A stretch of 64,000 bases of DNA from Marinoscillum luteum (GTDB lineage: Bacteria; Bacteroidota; Bacteroidia; Cytophagales; Cyclobacteriaceae), in assembly GCF_044005705.1 (NCBI RefSeq), contig NZ_JBIPKE010000019.1, forward strand, positions 62,001 through 126,000. Direction: 5' to 3'. This document shows, in pieces, positions 16,826 through 25,864 of this stretch (position 1 is its first letter; each line of letters starts with the position of its first letter). Below the pieces are notes generated by a model. That model was given only the letters and a program-made list of their open reading frames with translations, did not search any database and was not told the origin of the DNA. The translations under genes were made by a program, and so were the position numbers.

Positions 16826-18385
16826 ATGGATATATTATACATTTTGATTGCTCTGGGGGGGATACTCCTGGGGTTTGTCATAGACCGGGTCATACTCAAA
16901 CGGTCTATCACCAAGAAGCTAAAAAGTGCTGAAGACCAGAAGAAACTGATCCTGAAAGAAGCTGAGGTAAACGCCGAAAGCATCAAAAAGGACAAAGTAC
17001 TGGAGGCTAAAGAGAAATTTCTCAAACTCAAAACAGAATTTGAAGAAGAGGCCAACCGCAAAAAGAACCTCCTCATCACCAACGAAAACAAACTCAAGCA
17101 GCGTGAGTCTACCATCTCCAAGCAAATAGAGCAAAACAAACGGGTGGAAGCTGAATTGGAATCTGCCAAAGAAAACCTGCAGGCTCAGCTGGAAATTGTT
17201 CGAAAGCGAAAAGAAGAATACGAGAAGTTGAAGAATCAGCAGGTTTCTATTCTGGAAAAGGTGTCCAACCTCACCGCTGAGGAAGCCAAAGCGCAGCTGA
17301 TACAGACGCTCAAAGATGAGGCTCGTACAGACGCGTCGGCACACATCAAAGAGATCATGGAGGAAGCCAATATGTCGGCTACCAAAGAAGCCAAGAAGAT
17401 AGTACTTCAAACTATCCAACGAACTGCTACCGAGCATGCCATTGAAAACTGTGTGTCTGTCTTCAACATAGAAAGCGACGATATCAAAGGTAAAATTATT
17501 GGTAGAGAAGGTAGAAACATCCGGGCGCTGGAGGCTGCCACCGGTGTGGAAATTATTGTAGATGATACCCCTGAAGCCATCATCATCTCAGGTTTTGACC
17601 CTGTAAGGAGAGAGATCGCCAGGCTCTCACTTCACAGACTCGTACAGGACGGCAGAATACACCCCGCACGTATAGAAGAGATTGTGAGTAAGACCACCAA
17701 GAACATTGACGAGGAGATTGTAGAGATCGGTGAGCGTACCGTCATTGACCTGGGTATTCACGGATTGCACCCGGAGTTGATCAAATTAGTGGGTAGGATG
17801 AGGTTCCGCTCGTCCTATGGACAAAACCTGCTGCAGCACTCCAGAGAAGTAGCCAATCTGTGTGCTACCCTGGCCTCTGAACTTGGAATTAATCCTAAAC
17901 AAGCCAAGCGTGCCGGCCTCCTGCATGATATTGGCAAGGTATGGCCAGATGAGCCAGAAAAGCCACACGCGATCATAGGTATGGAGCTCGCACAGAAATA
18001 CAAAGAATCTCCAGACATCTGCAATGCCATAGGTGCTCACCATGATGAAATAGAGATGACCACTATGATCTCGCCCATCGTACAGGCCTGTGACGCCATC
18101 TCTGGCAGTAGACCTGGTGCTCGTCGTGAAATCATGGAGCAGTACCTCAAACGCCTCAAAGAACTGGAGGAAGTAGCGCTCAGCTTTGAAGGCGTGAATA
18201 AATGCTACGCCATCCAGGCGGGCCGTGAGCTTCGTGTACTTGTAGATGCTGAAAACGTGACCGATCAGCGCGCTGGAGAGCTGTCCTTCAATATCTCTCA
18301 GAAAATTGAAAAAGACATGCAGTATCCAGGTCAGATCAAAGTGACCGTGATCCGTGAGACCCGGGCCGTGGCGTTCGCCAAGTAG
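16826..18385 (+). CDS. rny: Ribonuclease Y
   Basis: RNase Y is a membrane-bound endoribonuclease that initiates mRNA decay. The 519-residue protein has an N-terminal transmembrane helix (about 3-22), a long coiled coil (about 28-200), a KH domain with GKIIGREGRNIRALE, and an HD domain with the metal site HSREVAN and GLLHDIGK. All key residues are present. It follows zapA after an 82-base gap without a clear promoter and ends at a terminator. Confidence 0.97.
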   Translation: MDILYILIALGGILLGFVIDRVILKRSITKKLKSAEDQKKLILKEAEVNAESIKKDKVLEAKEKFLKLKTEFEEEANRKKNLLITNENKLKQRESTISKQIEQNKRVEAELESAKENLQAQLEIVRKRKEEYEKLKNQQVSILEKVSNLTAEEAKAQLIQTLKDEARTDASAHIKEIMEEANMSATKEAKKIVLQTIQRTATEHAIENCVSVFNIESDDIKGKIIGREGRNIRALEAATGVEIIVDDTPEAIIISGFDPVRREIARLSLHRLVQDGRIHPARIEEIVSKTTKNIDEEIVEIGERTVIDLGIHGLHPELIKLVGRMRFRSSYGQNLLQHSREVANLCATLASELGINPKQAKRAGLLHDIGKVWPDEPEKPHAIIGMELAQKYKESPDICNAIGAHHDEIEMTTMISPIVQACDAISGSRPGARREIMEQYLKRLKELEEVALSFEGVNKCYAIQAGRELRVLVDAENVTDQRAGELSFNISQKIEKDMQYPGQIKVTVIRETRAVAFAK

Positions 18386-18406
18386 GAAACCGCTTTTAAA
18401 ATAATT

Positions 18407-18441
18407 AAAAAAAGTCCCGGATTAGTTCGGGACTTTTTTTT
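18407..18441 (+). terminator. Terminator after rny
   Basis: AAGTCCCGGA ... TTCGGGACTT hairpin flanked by an A-run and followed by eight or more T. Confidence 0.92.
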
Positions 18442-18490
18442 CGCAACCAAAGCAATCTTTCGGCAGTTAAATCTGAACAAAACCTAGACC

Positions 18491-19243
18491 ATGAAAACAC
18501 CACTCCTGATACTCCTTCTCCTGGTTTCATTGATTGGAAATACCCAACCGCCAGCTCCTGATTATATCCCAGCCAACCACACCAGTATAAAAATACAACC
18601 CATCCTGCACGGCACTCTGATGCTCGAATGGAATGGGGAAGTGATTTACGCAGACCCCTATGGTGGAGCTTCCCGGTTTGAAAACCTACCTGCCCCCTCC
18701 ATGATTCTCATTACAGACATCCACGGAGATCACCTCAACCCTGAAACACTTCTGGCCATCAAAACTGAAAAAGCCACTTTCGTAGTGCCTCAGGCCGTTG
18801 CGGATCAGCTACCTAAAGAGATCACCTCCAAGGTCATCGTGATGAAGAATGGAGAAAGTAGAAAAGTAAATGATATACTCATCACCGCAGTGCCTATGTA
18901 TAACCTCCCTGAAAGTGCAGATTCCCGCCATACAAAGGGCCGTGGCAATGGCTATGTCATCAACCTGGGTGGAAAAAACATCTACCTCTCCGGAGATACC
19001 GAAGACATCACCGAAATGAGGGCTTTGAAGGATATCGATGTGGCTTTTGTCTGCATGAACCTCCCCTATACCATGGACATAGATCAGGCTGCCAGTGCTG
19101 TTCTGGAATTCAAGCCGTCTGTGGTCTACCCCTTTCATTACCGTGGCCAGGCAGGCCTCAATGACGTAGAGGGATTCAAAAAACTCGTGAGCGAGGGTAG
19201 TGATCAAATAGAAGTGCGCCTCCGCAATTGGTACTCGGAGTAA
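18491..19243 (+). CDS. Exported metallo-beta-lactamase-fold hydrolase, UlaG-like
   Basis: A 250-residue protein with a signal peptide (about 1-19). The fold is that of the UlaG-like branch of the metallo-beta-lactamase superfamily: a buried Gly-rich first strand, then ILITDIHGDHLNPE at 72-85, and SGDTED in the second half. The usual HxHxDH has Asp76 in place of the first His, while His78, Asp80 and His81 are kept. Substrate unknown. It has no obvious operon partner. Confidence 0.82.
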   Translation: MKTPLLILLLLVSLIGNTQPPAPDYIPANHTSIKIQPILHGTLMLEWNGEVIYADPYGGASRFENLPAPSMILITDIHGDHLNPETLLAIKTEKATFVVPQAVADQLPKEITSKVIVMKNGESRKVNDILITAVPMYNLPESADSRHTKGRGNGYVINLGGKNIYLSGDTEDITEMRALKDIDVAFVCMNLPYTMDIDQAASAVLEFKPSVVYPFHYRGQAGLNDVEGFKKLVSEGSDQIEVRLRNWYSE

Positions 19244-19373
19244 CCCTAAAAACCATTATTTCATAATAACGAGATCTGCACATTATTGCCATTTTACGCT
19301 TTGATGAAGTTGTAGTAATACGCTTTGATGTGTGAGGAGCCAGGTCTTCCTTTGACCTTCCAACCATCTGCTT

Positions 19374-19937
19374 ATGAAATATTCATTCGTGCTATTCCTG
19401 TATGCCTCATATCTGGCATCCGCAGCTCAAACCTTCAATGCCAAGGCACCTACCTCAGGAGTAATCAAAACATCTGAGGGCAAATACGAAGGGATCATTG
19501 ACATCAACACCACCTCTAATCAGGTACTCTGCCGTAGCGCTGAGAAAACCCAAATATTCAGTGCCCAGCAAATCAAAGAGGTGAGAGGTACCGGAGCCCA
19601 GGGAGAAGAAATCTATTACAAAGGCTATACACTCAATGGAGAAGCCCACCTCTTTGAAGTGCTCTCAGATGGCAAAATCACCCTACTCTTCAAGCCAGGA
19701 ATTGTCAAAGATGAATTTACCAACAGTACTTATCCACCGTTTTTTACCGTGGGAAAAAAGAAAGAGCTCATCCCCCTGGAAAGAAAAAAAGACCTGATTT
19801 CCGCATTTGGCGGGGACTCCAAATGGATGGAGCAATTCATCAAGAACAACCAGCTGGATCTGGATCACAAAGAAGGTGTCTATCGGGCTTTCAGCTATTA
19901 CAACCAGACTTTTGAGGCTACAAATCCCAGCCCTTGA
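19374..19937 (+). CDS. Secreted protein of unknown function
   Basis: A 187-residue protein with a signal peptide ending near SAAQT. The mature part begins with a beta-rich region (about 28-110: VIKTSEGKYEGIIDI, QIFSAQQIKEVRG) and ends with a helical part containing DLISAFGGDSKWMEQFIKNN. I do not recognise the family. It lies 51 bases upstream of the glycosidase-like lipoprotein gene on the same strand and may share its transcript. Two copies of TACGCTTTGATG lie upstream, at 19295 and 19319. Confidence 0.65.
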   Translation: MKYSFVLFLYASYLASAAQTFNAKAPTSGVIKTSEGKYEGIIDINTTSNQVLCRSAEKTQIFSAQQIKEVRGTGAQGEEIYYKGYTLNGEAHLFEVLSDGKITLLFKPGIVKDEFTNSTYPPFFTVGKKKELIPLERKKDLISAFGGDSKWMEQFIKNNQLDLDHKEGVYRAFSYYNQTFEATNPSP

Positions 19938-19988
19938 ATCGCTTTTGAAGGAAATCTGTTATCTTCATTTTCCCAAAAATGAAAATAC

Positions 19989-22340
19989 ATGAAGACCATC
20001 TTTCCAACCCTACTAATTCTACTCGTCGGTTGCTCTTCACCTTCCCCTACTGAGTCTTTTGAGGGGATACTCACCGATCTCCCATCAATGCCCGGAAAAT
20101 CCGAGTACCTGGGCACTCCATATGTCACCGCTGGTGACCGGCTCTACTCAGTAGGGCATCAGGATGGGAGCTTTCCAGATCTGGGCTGGCATGTGACCGG
20201 AGAGATGGGTGGCATTTGGGATCACCCCATCAAGCTGATGGATGGCTTCATACTTGGGATCAGTGCGGGCTCCATGTACTACTGCCTCAACGACGCTCAG
20301 GAATTCATCAATTTTCCCATGGCCAACCAGCACCGATTTTATCCTTCGGAGGCCATAGCTGTCACGCGCACCCAATTTGTGCCTGACCAAAAGGAAGGAA
20401 TGATCATAGAGTACGTTCTGAAAAATACGGGTGATGAAGCATTGAATCTAAAGGTAGATTTCACCGGCATGGTAGACCTGAGACCCGTATGGCTCGCAGA
20501 AAGACTAAACCAGACAGATGGCCAAGATCTGGCTGATTTTGATAAAGTCAATGGCACCTGGGCCGCCCGTGACTCCCTAAACTCCTGGCATACGGTCTTT
20601 GGCACGGATCAACAGGTTTCTGCATGGTCCCAACCCAAGACTGAATGCAGTGATGACCGTAAAGGCAAGGGAATTGACCTAACCCTTCAAAGCGAAATCA
20701 CAATTCCACCAGGAGAGCAAAAGGTTCTGAAGTATTTCATTTCAGGGTCCTATAAGTCTCAAGCACAGGCATTGGAAACTTACAAAGAACTTGAACAGTC
20801 ACCCAACAGCCTTCTTCAGCAAAAAATGGATCGTTACAGTAAGCTGGCCAAAATCGCCAAACTCACTATTCCTGATCAGGAAATAGAAGCGATGTACACC
20901 TGGACCAAATACAATACTGATTGGCTTATGAGAGATGTAGCCAACCAGGGACGGGGACTCTCTGCCGGCATCCCGGATTACCCCTGGTGGTTTGGCACTG
21001 ACAATACTTATGCACTGCAGGGTTTATTGGCCACTGGTGCTCACGAAGAAGTCAAAGCCACCATTGAACTCATCCTGAAGCTTTCTGAAAGTGTAAAGTA
21101 TAACGGAAGGATCATGCACGAAGCCTCCACTAACGGCGTGGTATTCAACCCTGGAAATCTCAATACGACACCTTATTTCATCCACCTATTGTGGAAGTAC
21201 TACCAATGGACCGGAGACACCGACATGCTCCGCAAAACCTACCCAACTGCACAAAAAGGACTACAATGGCTGGAGCAGGAGGACAAAGACGGCAACGGAT
21301 ATCCTGATGGGGCAGGGATGATGGAAATCCACGGTCTGCACTCAGAAATGATTGATGTGATGGTGTATACCCAGGCGGCATACGATGCGGCATTCAAAAT
21401 GGCCAATGCCCTGGGTGATAGTTCCGCTAGCAAGTCCTATCAGCAAAAAGCAGAGTTGCTGTCCAAAAAAATCAATGATGAGTGGTGGGTTCCCTCAGCA
21501 GGATCATTTGCGGACTTTCGAGCTACCCGTGTGGAAACCCTCCAACTAATAGACGCTGCCATCGTGCGCGCAGACACCATCCAAAAACCCTGGGCCGTAG
21601 AGGAGCTGAAGCAACTCAAAGCACAGGTCGGCAGGCTGAGGGACAACAGAGTACAAAGCCAGGTGGTTCATCACAACTGGGTGGTAAACACTCCTATGGA
21701 GCTCGGTATTGCCGATGTGGACAAAGCAGAACAAGCTCTGGAAACCGCCAGAAAATACACCAACCCTTTTGGTATGTATGTGACTGGTATAGACAGGGAT
21801 GAAAACCAGGGTAAGGCCTCTAAGTGGAAATCGTTTAGCTACGTGGGCGCAGTAATGACCCTGCCCACAGGTGTGCAAGCCATCAGCGAAGCCCGATACG
21901 GGCATCCGGATGCGTCTCTGGATTACCTGAAAAAATTGGCCAATGGCTTTGGCTATGCACTACCGGGCTCTATGTATGAAGTGAGCCCTGACTATGGCAT
22001 GATCGTTCAGGCCTGGAACATTTACGCAGTAGCCACCCCCATTGTAGCGCATTACTTTGGCGTGAAACCTGAGGCATATAACCAAACGGTCACTTTCGAA
22101 CCCCATTTTCCAACAGGATGGGATGAAGTGAAGCTGGAGAATATCCTGGTGGGTGACAACCTGATCTCCTTTGAGAAAACAAAATCCGGTTTTACTATCA
22201 CCCAAACCCAACCGGAGTGGGAAATTCTTTTGATTTCTCCTGAGCTGCAAAAGTCGACACTCGTCAATGGTCAACCCGCTGAGCTTTCTTCCACCACCCA
22301 TATACTGACAGGATTGCGCAATGAGATCATTTTTCGATGA
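19989..22340 (+). CDS. Lipoprotein with (alpha/alpha)6 glycosidase domain, debranching-enzyme-like
   Basis: A 783-residue lipoprotein: LLILLVGCSS is a lipobox with Cys near residue 15. The N-terminal half is beta-rich (about 20-280), the usual sandwich of such enzymes. The C-terminal part (about 290-690) is an (alpha/alpha)6 toroid like glycogen debranching enzyme C-terminal domains and GH63-type enzymes, with YPWWFGTDNTYALQGLLATG, MHEASTNG and a late EVSPDYGMIVQAW. Acidic residues suitable as catalytic pair are present (WFGTD, MYEVSPD), but the exact GH family cannot be fixed by eye. It is probably an envelope alpha-glucosidase or related enzyme. Confidence 0.7.
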   Translation: MKTIFPTLLILLVGCSSPSPTESFEGILTDLPSMPGKSEYLGTPYVTAGDRLYSVGHQDGSFPDLGWHVTGEMGGIWDHPIKLMDGFILGISAGSMYYCLNDAQEFINFPMANQHRFYPSEAIAVTRTQFVPDQKEGMIIEYVLKNTGDEALNLKVDFTGMVDLRPVWLAERLNQTDGQDLADFDKVNGTWAARDSLNSWHTVFGTDQQVSAWSQPKTECSDDRKGKGIDLTLQSEITIPPGEQKVLKYFISGSYKSQAQALETYKELEQSPNSLLQQKMDRYSKLAKIAKLTIPDQEIEAMYTWTKYNTDWLMRDVANQGRGLSAGIPDYPWWFGTDNTYALQGLLATGAHEEVKATIELILKLSESVKYNGRIMHEASTNGVVFNPGNLNTTPYFIHLLWKYYQWTGDTDMLRKTYPTAQKGLQWLEQEDKDGNGYPDGAGMMEIHGLHSEMIDVMVYTQAAYDAAFKMANALGDSSASKSYQQKAELLSKKINDEWWVPSAGSFADFRATRVETLQLIDAAIVRADTIQKPWAVEELKQLKAQVGRLRDNRVQSQVVHHNWVVNTPMELGIADVDKAEQALETARKYTNPFGMYVTGIDRDENQGKASKWKSFSYVGAVMTLPTGVQAISEARYGHPDASLDYLKKLANGFGYALPGSMYEVSPDYGMIVQAWNIYAVATPIVAHYFGVKPEAYNQTVTFEPHFPTGWDEVKLENILVGDNLISFEKTKSGFTITQTQPEWEILLISPELQKSTLVNGQPAELSSTTHILTGLRNEIIFR

Positions 22341-22490
22341 GACATCACCTGGGATGTGTCCAAAATTGAGAAAAAAGTCTCATTTTGAAATAATTGCTTA
22401 GCACCAAAACCCCTTCTCAGGGCATATAGCCGTATTTATCCATTCTGGAAAGACTTTTGAACCTCATAACACAACCAAACAAAAACAATT

Positions 22491-22637
22491 ATGAGATCTT
22501 TACTATATCTAATTGCAGTCATACTGGTAATCGGATGGTTGCTCGGGTTCTTTGTTTACAGCCTAGGTGGTTTGATTCACATTCTGCTGATCATTGCCGT
22601 AATCTCTCTCCTTCTGGGAGTGATCAAGCGGGCATGA
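22491..22637 (+). CDS. Small hydrophobic membrane protein, lmo0937/DUF5670-like
   Basis: A 48-codon gene starting ATG 22491. The product has two membrane helices (about 3-25 and 27-44) joined by a short SLGGLIH turn and a basic end VIKRA. This size and pattern match the lmo0937-type small membrane proteins common in Bacteroidetes, whose role is unknown; several are stress-related, but nothing here shows that. It is preceded by 150 bases without a gene. Confidence 0.72.
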   Translation: MRSLLYLIAVILVIGWLLGFFVYSLGGLIHILLIIAVISLLLGVIKRA

Positions 22638-22649
22638 CAGCTAACAATA

Positions 22650-22680
22650 AAAAAGGGCCGTCAACCAACTGACGGCCCCT
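22650..22680. terminator. Terminator between small membrane protein and coiled-coil gene
   Basis: GGGCCGTCA ... TGACGGCCC stem at 22655-22678. The T-run lies on the minus-strand side, so it mainly terminates the gene at 22719-23612; the stem may also slow plus-strand transcription. Confidence 0.85.
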
Positions 22681-22718
22681 CAACCTTTCACCTAACCTTA
22701 ACTCAAACTTCTTTACTA

Positions 22719-23612
22719 CTATTTTAATCTGATCTGGCTGCTACCCACGAAGGTGCTGTCAGAGAAGATATCGATCATGTACACTCCACCGACAAGTTTC
22801 TGCTCGGGTTTGTAAGTGAGTACTACACGCTTCTTGTTTCTTTTGTCCGAAATGCTGGCATAAGTACCGTTTATACTGGCCATCACTTCTGAATCACTGA
22901 ATTCAAAATCCTCTTTCACAGTATAGGTAATGGTCTTTGAGTTGTTACTCGCCACTGCTTTACCATCGGGTGAGGTGATCTTGAACGAAAGCTTTTCGGT
23001 CATCTCCGTTGGCACATCAAAGCCCAACAGAATTTCCTTAGTTCTTTTAGAGTTCACCGTCAGTTTGTTTCTTTTCTTATGAGCCTCCACACCATAGTTC
23101 TCAGAGATCAGCTGTGACAATACTGTGTTTCTGGTCACCAAATCCTCATGGGTCTCCTCCATCATCGCGATGGTGTTTTTGAGGTTTCCATTCTCTTTTT
23201 GCAAAGCAACGAGTTGCTCATTTTGTCTGGCTATTTCCTCGTTCAGTTTGTTTCTGATGGCCTGCAAATCAGCCAATTGCTTTTTGTAATCAGCGATGGA
23301 CGTCTCACCTTTTCTCGCCTGGTTTTTCAACTCGCTCTCCTTCTGCTGAAGCTGAGTCTCCAAACTCATGAGTCTTTTATCCAAATCAGCACTTTTCCCT
23401 TTGTATCCAACAATCTCGCTTTTCAACTTCTCTATCTCTTTCGAAAGCGCCAGCTTTTCAGAAAGCATCTTCTCGGTTTTTACTTTCTCTGAAGTCAGTT
23501 CATCTTCAGCCAGACTCTTTAAAGAGAAAAAATAAACTGCAACACTACATGCAAGGACGAACAAGAGGGTCACTATCACTGCAGTAACGCTCTCTTTAGA
23601 TTTTGTAATCAT
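22719..23612 (-). CDS. Membrane-anchored coiled-coil protein of unknown function
   Basis: A 297-residue protein. A single N-terminal transmembrane helix (about 9-30) is followed by a long coiled coil (about 35-170) with many Leu, Glu and Lys residues, then a C-terminal beta-rich domain (about 185-297) with LGFDVPTEMTEKLSFKI and VLTYKPEQKLVGG. The layout suggests an inner-membrane anchor that projects an Ig-like head into the periplasm. I do not recognise the family. It precedes no other gene on its strand before the terminator. Confidence 0.7.
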   Translation of the reverse strand: MITKSKESVTAVIVTLLFVLACSVAVYFFSLKSLAEDELTSEKVKTEKMLSEKLALSKEIEKLKSEIVGYKGKSADLDKRLMSLETQLQQKESELKNQARKGETSIADYKKQLADLQAIRNKLNEEIARQNEQLVALQKENGNLKNTIAMMEETHEDLVTRNTVLSQLISENYGVEAHKKRNKLTVNSKRTKEILLGFDVPTEMTEKLSFKITSPDGKAVASNNSKTITYTVKEDFEFSDSEVMASINGTYASISDKRNKKRVVLTYKPEQKLVGGVYMIDIFSDSTFVGSSQIRLK

Positions 23613-23690
23613 GGGTTTAATATTTTTCTTGGTTTAGGAGAGAAAACGGCCCGGGGATTAAGCCCTCCTAAGTGGGAGATTAAAAAAGAA

Positions 23691-25091
23691 TTAAAATCCG
23701 AGGTACTCAAAAGAAATGCTCACCCGTGTGCCCTCACCCATGCGCGAGTCCAGGGAAAAGGCACCATGGTGCAGCTCCACGATCTTTTTAGACAGGTTCA
23801 GACCTATCCCACTCCCTGAAAACCCCGAAGTGTTTTTCCCCCGGTAAAAAGGCTGACCAATCTCCGGAAGATCCTCGGGCGCTATGCCCACTCCTTGGTC
23901 CTCTACCTTAAGGCATAACCCTTCTGCGGCAAGCTCCACCAATACCCGCACATCCTTACCCTCGGAGTACTTACACGCATTCTCTATTAGGTTCTGCAAT
24001 ACACTTCTAATCAGCTGCTCATTGCCCATGATGGTAAAAAACTGCTCATCATCAATGTCAGAAGAAAAGTCGACAAGAATGTTGTTCTTAAAATGTCTGG
24101 AGACCTCACTGATGGCCTGCCATAGGATAGAATCAACCCTGATAGGCTCAAAGGTCTCTCTGAATGCATCCACCCGAGCCAGTAGCAGCAACTTACCTGC
24201 CAGTGCAGAGAGCTCCTGTATATCGTCCCGTACGGATTGTAACGTGCCCTTGTAATGCTCCGCATCCCTGTCCTTCAGTAGAGCCACATCCACTTGAGAT
24301 AGCACACTGGTCATGGGTGTTCTCAACTCATGGGAAGCATTGGTGATGAAACTTTTCTGGCTTTCGAAAGCACTTTGGAGCCGATCGAGCATCCGGTTGA
24401 AGGTGATCCCCAGGGTAGCTATTTCATCTTTTCCGTTTCCTTCTGAGACTCTTTTTCCCAGGTTGCTGATACCGATCTGGTTGACCTCCTCCACCACTTC
24501 GGAGATCGGACGAAGTGCATTTCCGGCATACAACCGGGCCGCCATGGCGATGACAATGAGAGAAATAAAAAATACTGTAATCAGTATATTTCGGAGGTTG
24601 TCGAGCTTTCTGAAACCATACACATCCTGGCCAGCAGCCACCACCACAAATCGCTCATACTGATCAGTATAGAGCAGGCCCAAGACTTCCACGCTTCCCT
24701 GCCTCCAGCGGTATTCCCCCTCCAGGCGAATATCATTGAACCGCTCCTCATCCATGCGAATGGAATCCTGAGTGTCTGTGCTGAAAATCTCCACGTTGTT
24801 ATAGTCATAAATAGTGATACGCTCCCCCGGCAGTTTGATGGGGTTAGCATCCTCTATTTTTCTAAGCAGTGAGGCATCTACTTCCTCTACTTCTATAAGC
24901 AACTTGGCAGCTGTGCTGGCTCTGGTGTGCAGGCGCTGATAAAACTCATCGTGTCGAAACTGAGCCGAAGAATAGTAGATGGAAAATGAAGCCAGTACCC
25001 ACAGTACCCCAAAAATCAACACAAACCGGAGGACGAGTGCATCCTTGATGTTGATGGCCGGAGAGCGTAGTTTGATCTTAAGAAAGGTCAT
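23691..25091 (-). CDS. HAMP-containing sensor histidine kinase
   Basis: A 466-residue histidine kinase with two transmembrane helices (about 20-42 and 168-190) flanking a periplasmic sensor of about 125 residues, a HAMP domain, HisKA with phosphoacceptor His254 in NASHELRTPM, and HATPase with NLIENACKYS, DQGVGIAPEDLP and GSGIGLNLSKKIVELH. This resembles CusS/ArlS-type kinases. The ATG at 25091 is preferred over an upstream GTG-like extension because it gives a 14-base overlap with the response regulator gene and a proper N-terminus. Confidence 0.92.
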   Translation of the reverse strand: MTFLKIKLRSPAINIKDALVLRFVLIFGVLWVLASFSIYYSSAQFRHDEFYQRLHTRASTAAKLLIEVEEVDASLLRKIEDANPIKLPGERITIYDYNNVEIFSTDTQDSIRMDEERFNDIRLEGEYRWRQGSVEVLGLLYTDQYERFVVVAAGQDVYGFRKLDNLRNILITVFFISLIVIAMAARLYAGNALRPISEVVEEVNQIGISNLGKRVSEGNGKDEIATLGITFNRMLDRLQSAFESQKSFITNASHELRTPMTSVLSQVDVALLKDRDAEHYKGTLQSVRDDIQELSALAGKLLLLARVDAFRETFEPIRVDSILWQAISEVSRHFKNNILVDFSSDIDDEQFFTIMGNEQLIRSVLQNLIENACKYSEGKDVRVLVELAAEGLCLKVEDQGVGIAPEDLPEIGQPFYRGKNTSGFSGSGIGLNLSKKIVELHHGAFSLDSRMGEGTRVSISFEYLGF

Positions 25092-25758
25092 CCAGATAAT
25101 AGCCCATACCCACACGGGTATGGATCAGTTTATTTTCAAATTGCTTGTCAATCTTCTTGCGCAAAATGTTCACATAGACATCCACCACGTTGGTTCCCGG
25201 ATCAAAATCCAAATCCCATACTTTCTCTGTGATTTCCATTCTGGAAAGCACCTTACCTTTATTTCTCATCAAAAACTCCAGAAGGGCATATTCCTTTGCA
25301 GTGAGATCTATATTCACTCCTGCCCTATTGGCAGTCTTCCGCTCCATATCCAATAGTAGGTCCCCAATCTTTATTCGCTCTTTCCCTGTATAAGGTAGGT
25401 TACGCTTCAAAATGGCTCGTATCCTTGCCAGGAGTTCCCTGAAATCAAACGGCTTCACCATGTAATCATCCGCACCTGATTCCAGTCCCTCCACCTTATC
25501 ATCGGTGGTTCCCAGGGCTGTAAGCATGATGATTTTCACTTCAGAATTTCGCACCCGGATTTCCCGACAGATTTCGAATCCATTCTTCCCGGGGAGAATC
25601 GCATCTACAAGCACCATGTCAAATGCCTTCTGGCCAAAAAGCCTAAGTCCAACATTTCCATCATAGGCAATGTCCGCAGCAAACCCCTGCTCTTCCAGAC
25701 CCATTTTCAGGTGATTGGCTACCTTCACTTCATCTTCAATGATCAGTATTTGCATCAT
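25078..25758 (-). CDS. OmpR-family response regulator, CusR-like
   Basis: A 226-residue response regulator. The receiver domain has IIEDE, the phosphoacceptor in MVLVDAILPGKNG (Asp52) and the Lys in YMVKPF. The winged-helix domain ends in TNVVDVYVNILRKKID and HTRVGMGYYL, typical of CusR/CopR-like regulators. It overlaps the kinase gene by 14 bases and is transcribed divergently from the EamA transporter; metal or cell-envelope stress is a family-based guess. Two adjacent ATGs (25758 and 25755) are equally good starts. Confidence 0.92.
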   Translation of the reverse strand: MMQILIIEDEVKVANHLKMGLEEQGFAADIAYDGNVGLRLFGQKAFDMVLVDAILPGKNGFEICREIRVRNSEVKIIMLTALGTTDDKVEGLESGADDYMVKPFDFRELLARIRAILKRNLPYTGKERIKIGDLLLDMERKTANRAGVNIDLTAKEYALLEFLMRNKGKVLSRMEITEKVWDLDFDPGTNVVDVYVNILRKKIDKQFENKLIHTRVGMGYYLDDLS

Positions 25759-25836
25759 GTTGATGCTGAGAACGGAAATAGCACAGATTGGTTGATCCGG
25801 TTAATTAAATTCCTGAAGTGAGTACTCCTCGGTCAA

Positions 25837-25858
25837 AAGTGATAATCACTTACCTTTG
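25837..25858 (+). promoter_or_regulatory. Palindromic operator overlapping a -7 box upstream of the EamA gene
   Basis: AAGTGATAATCACTT at 25837-25851 is a perfect 7-1-7 palindrome. Its last base is the first of TACCTTTG (25851-25858), a full TAnnTTTG -7 element that ends 6 bases before the ATG at 25865. A regulator bound here would block that promoter. No good -33 TTTG was found. Confidence 0.55.
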
Positions 25859-25864
25859 GCCCGC

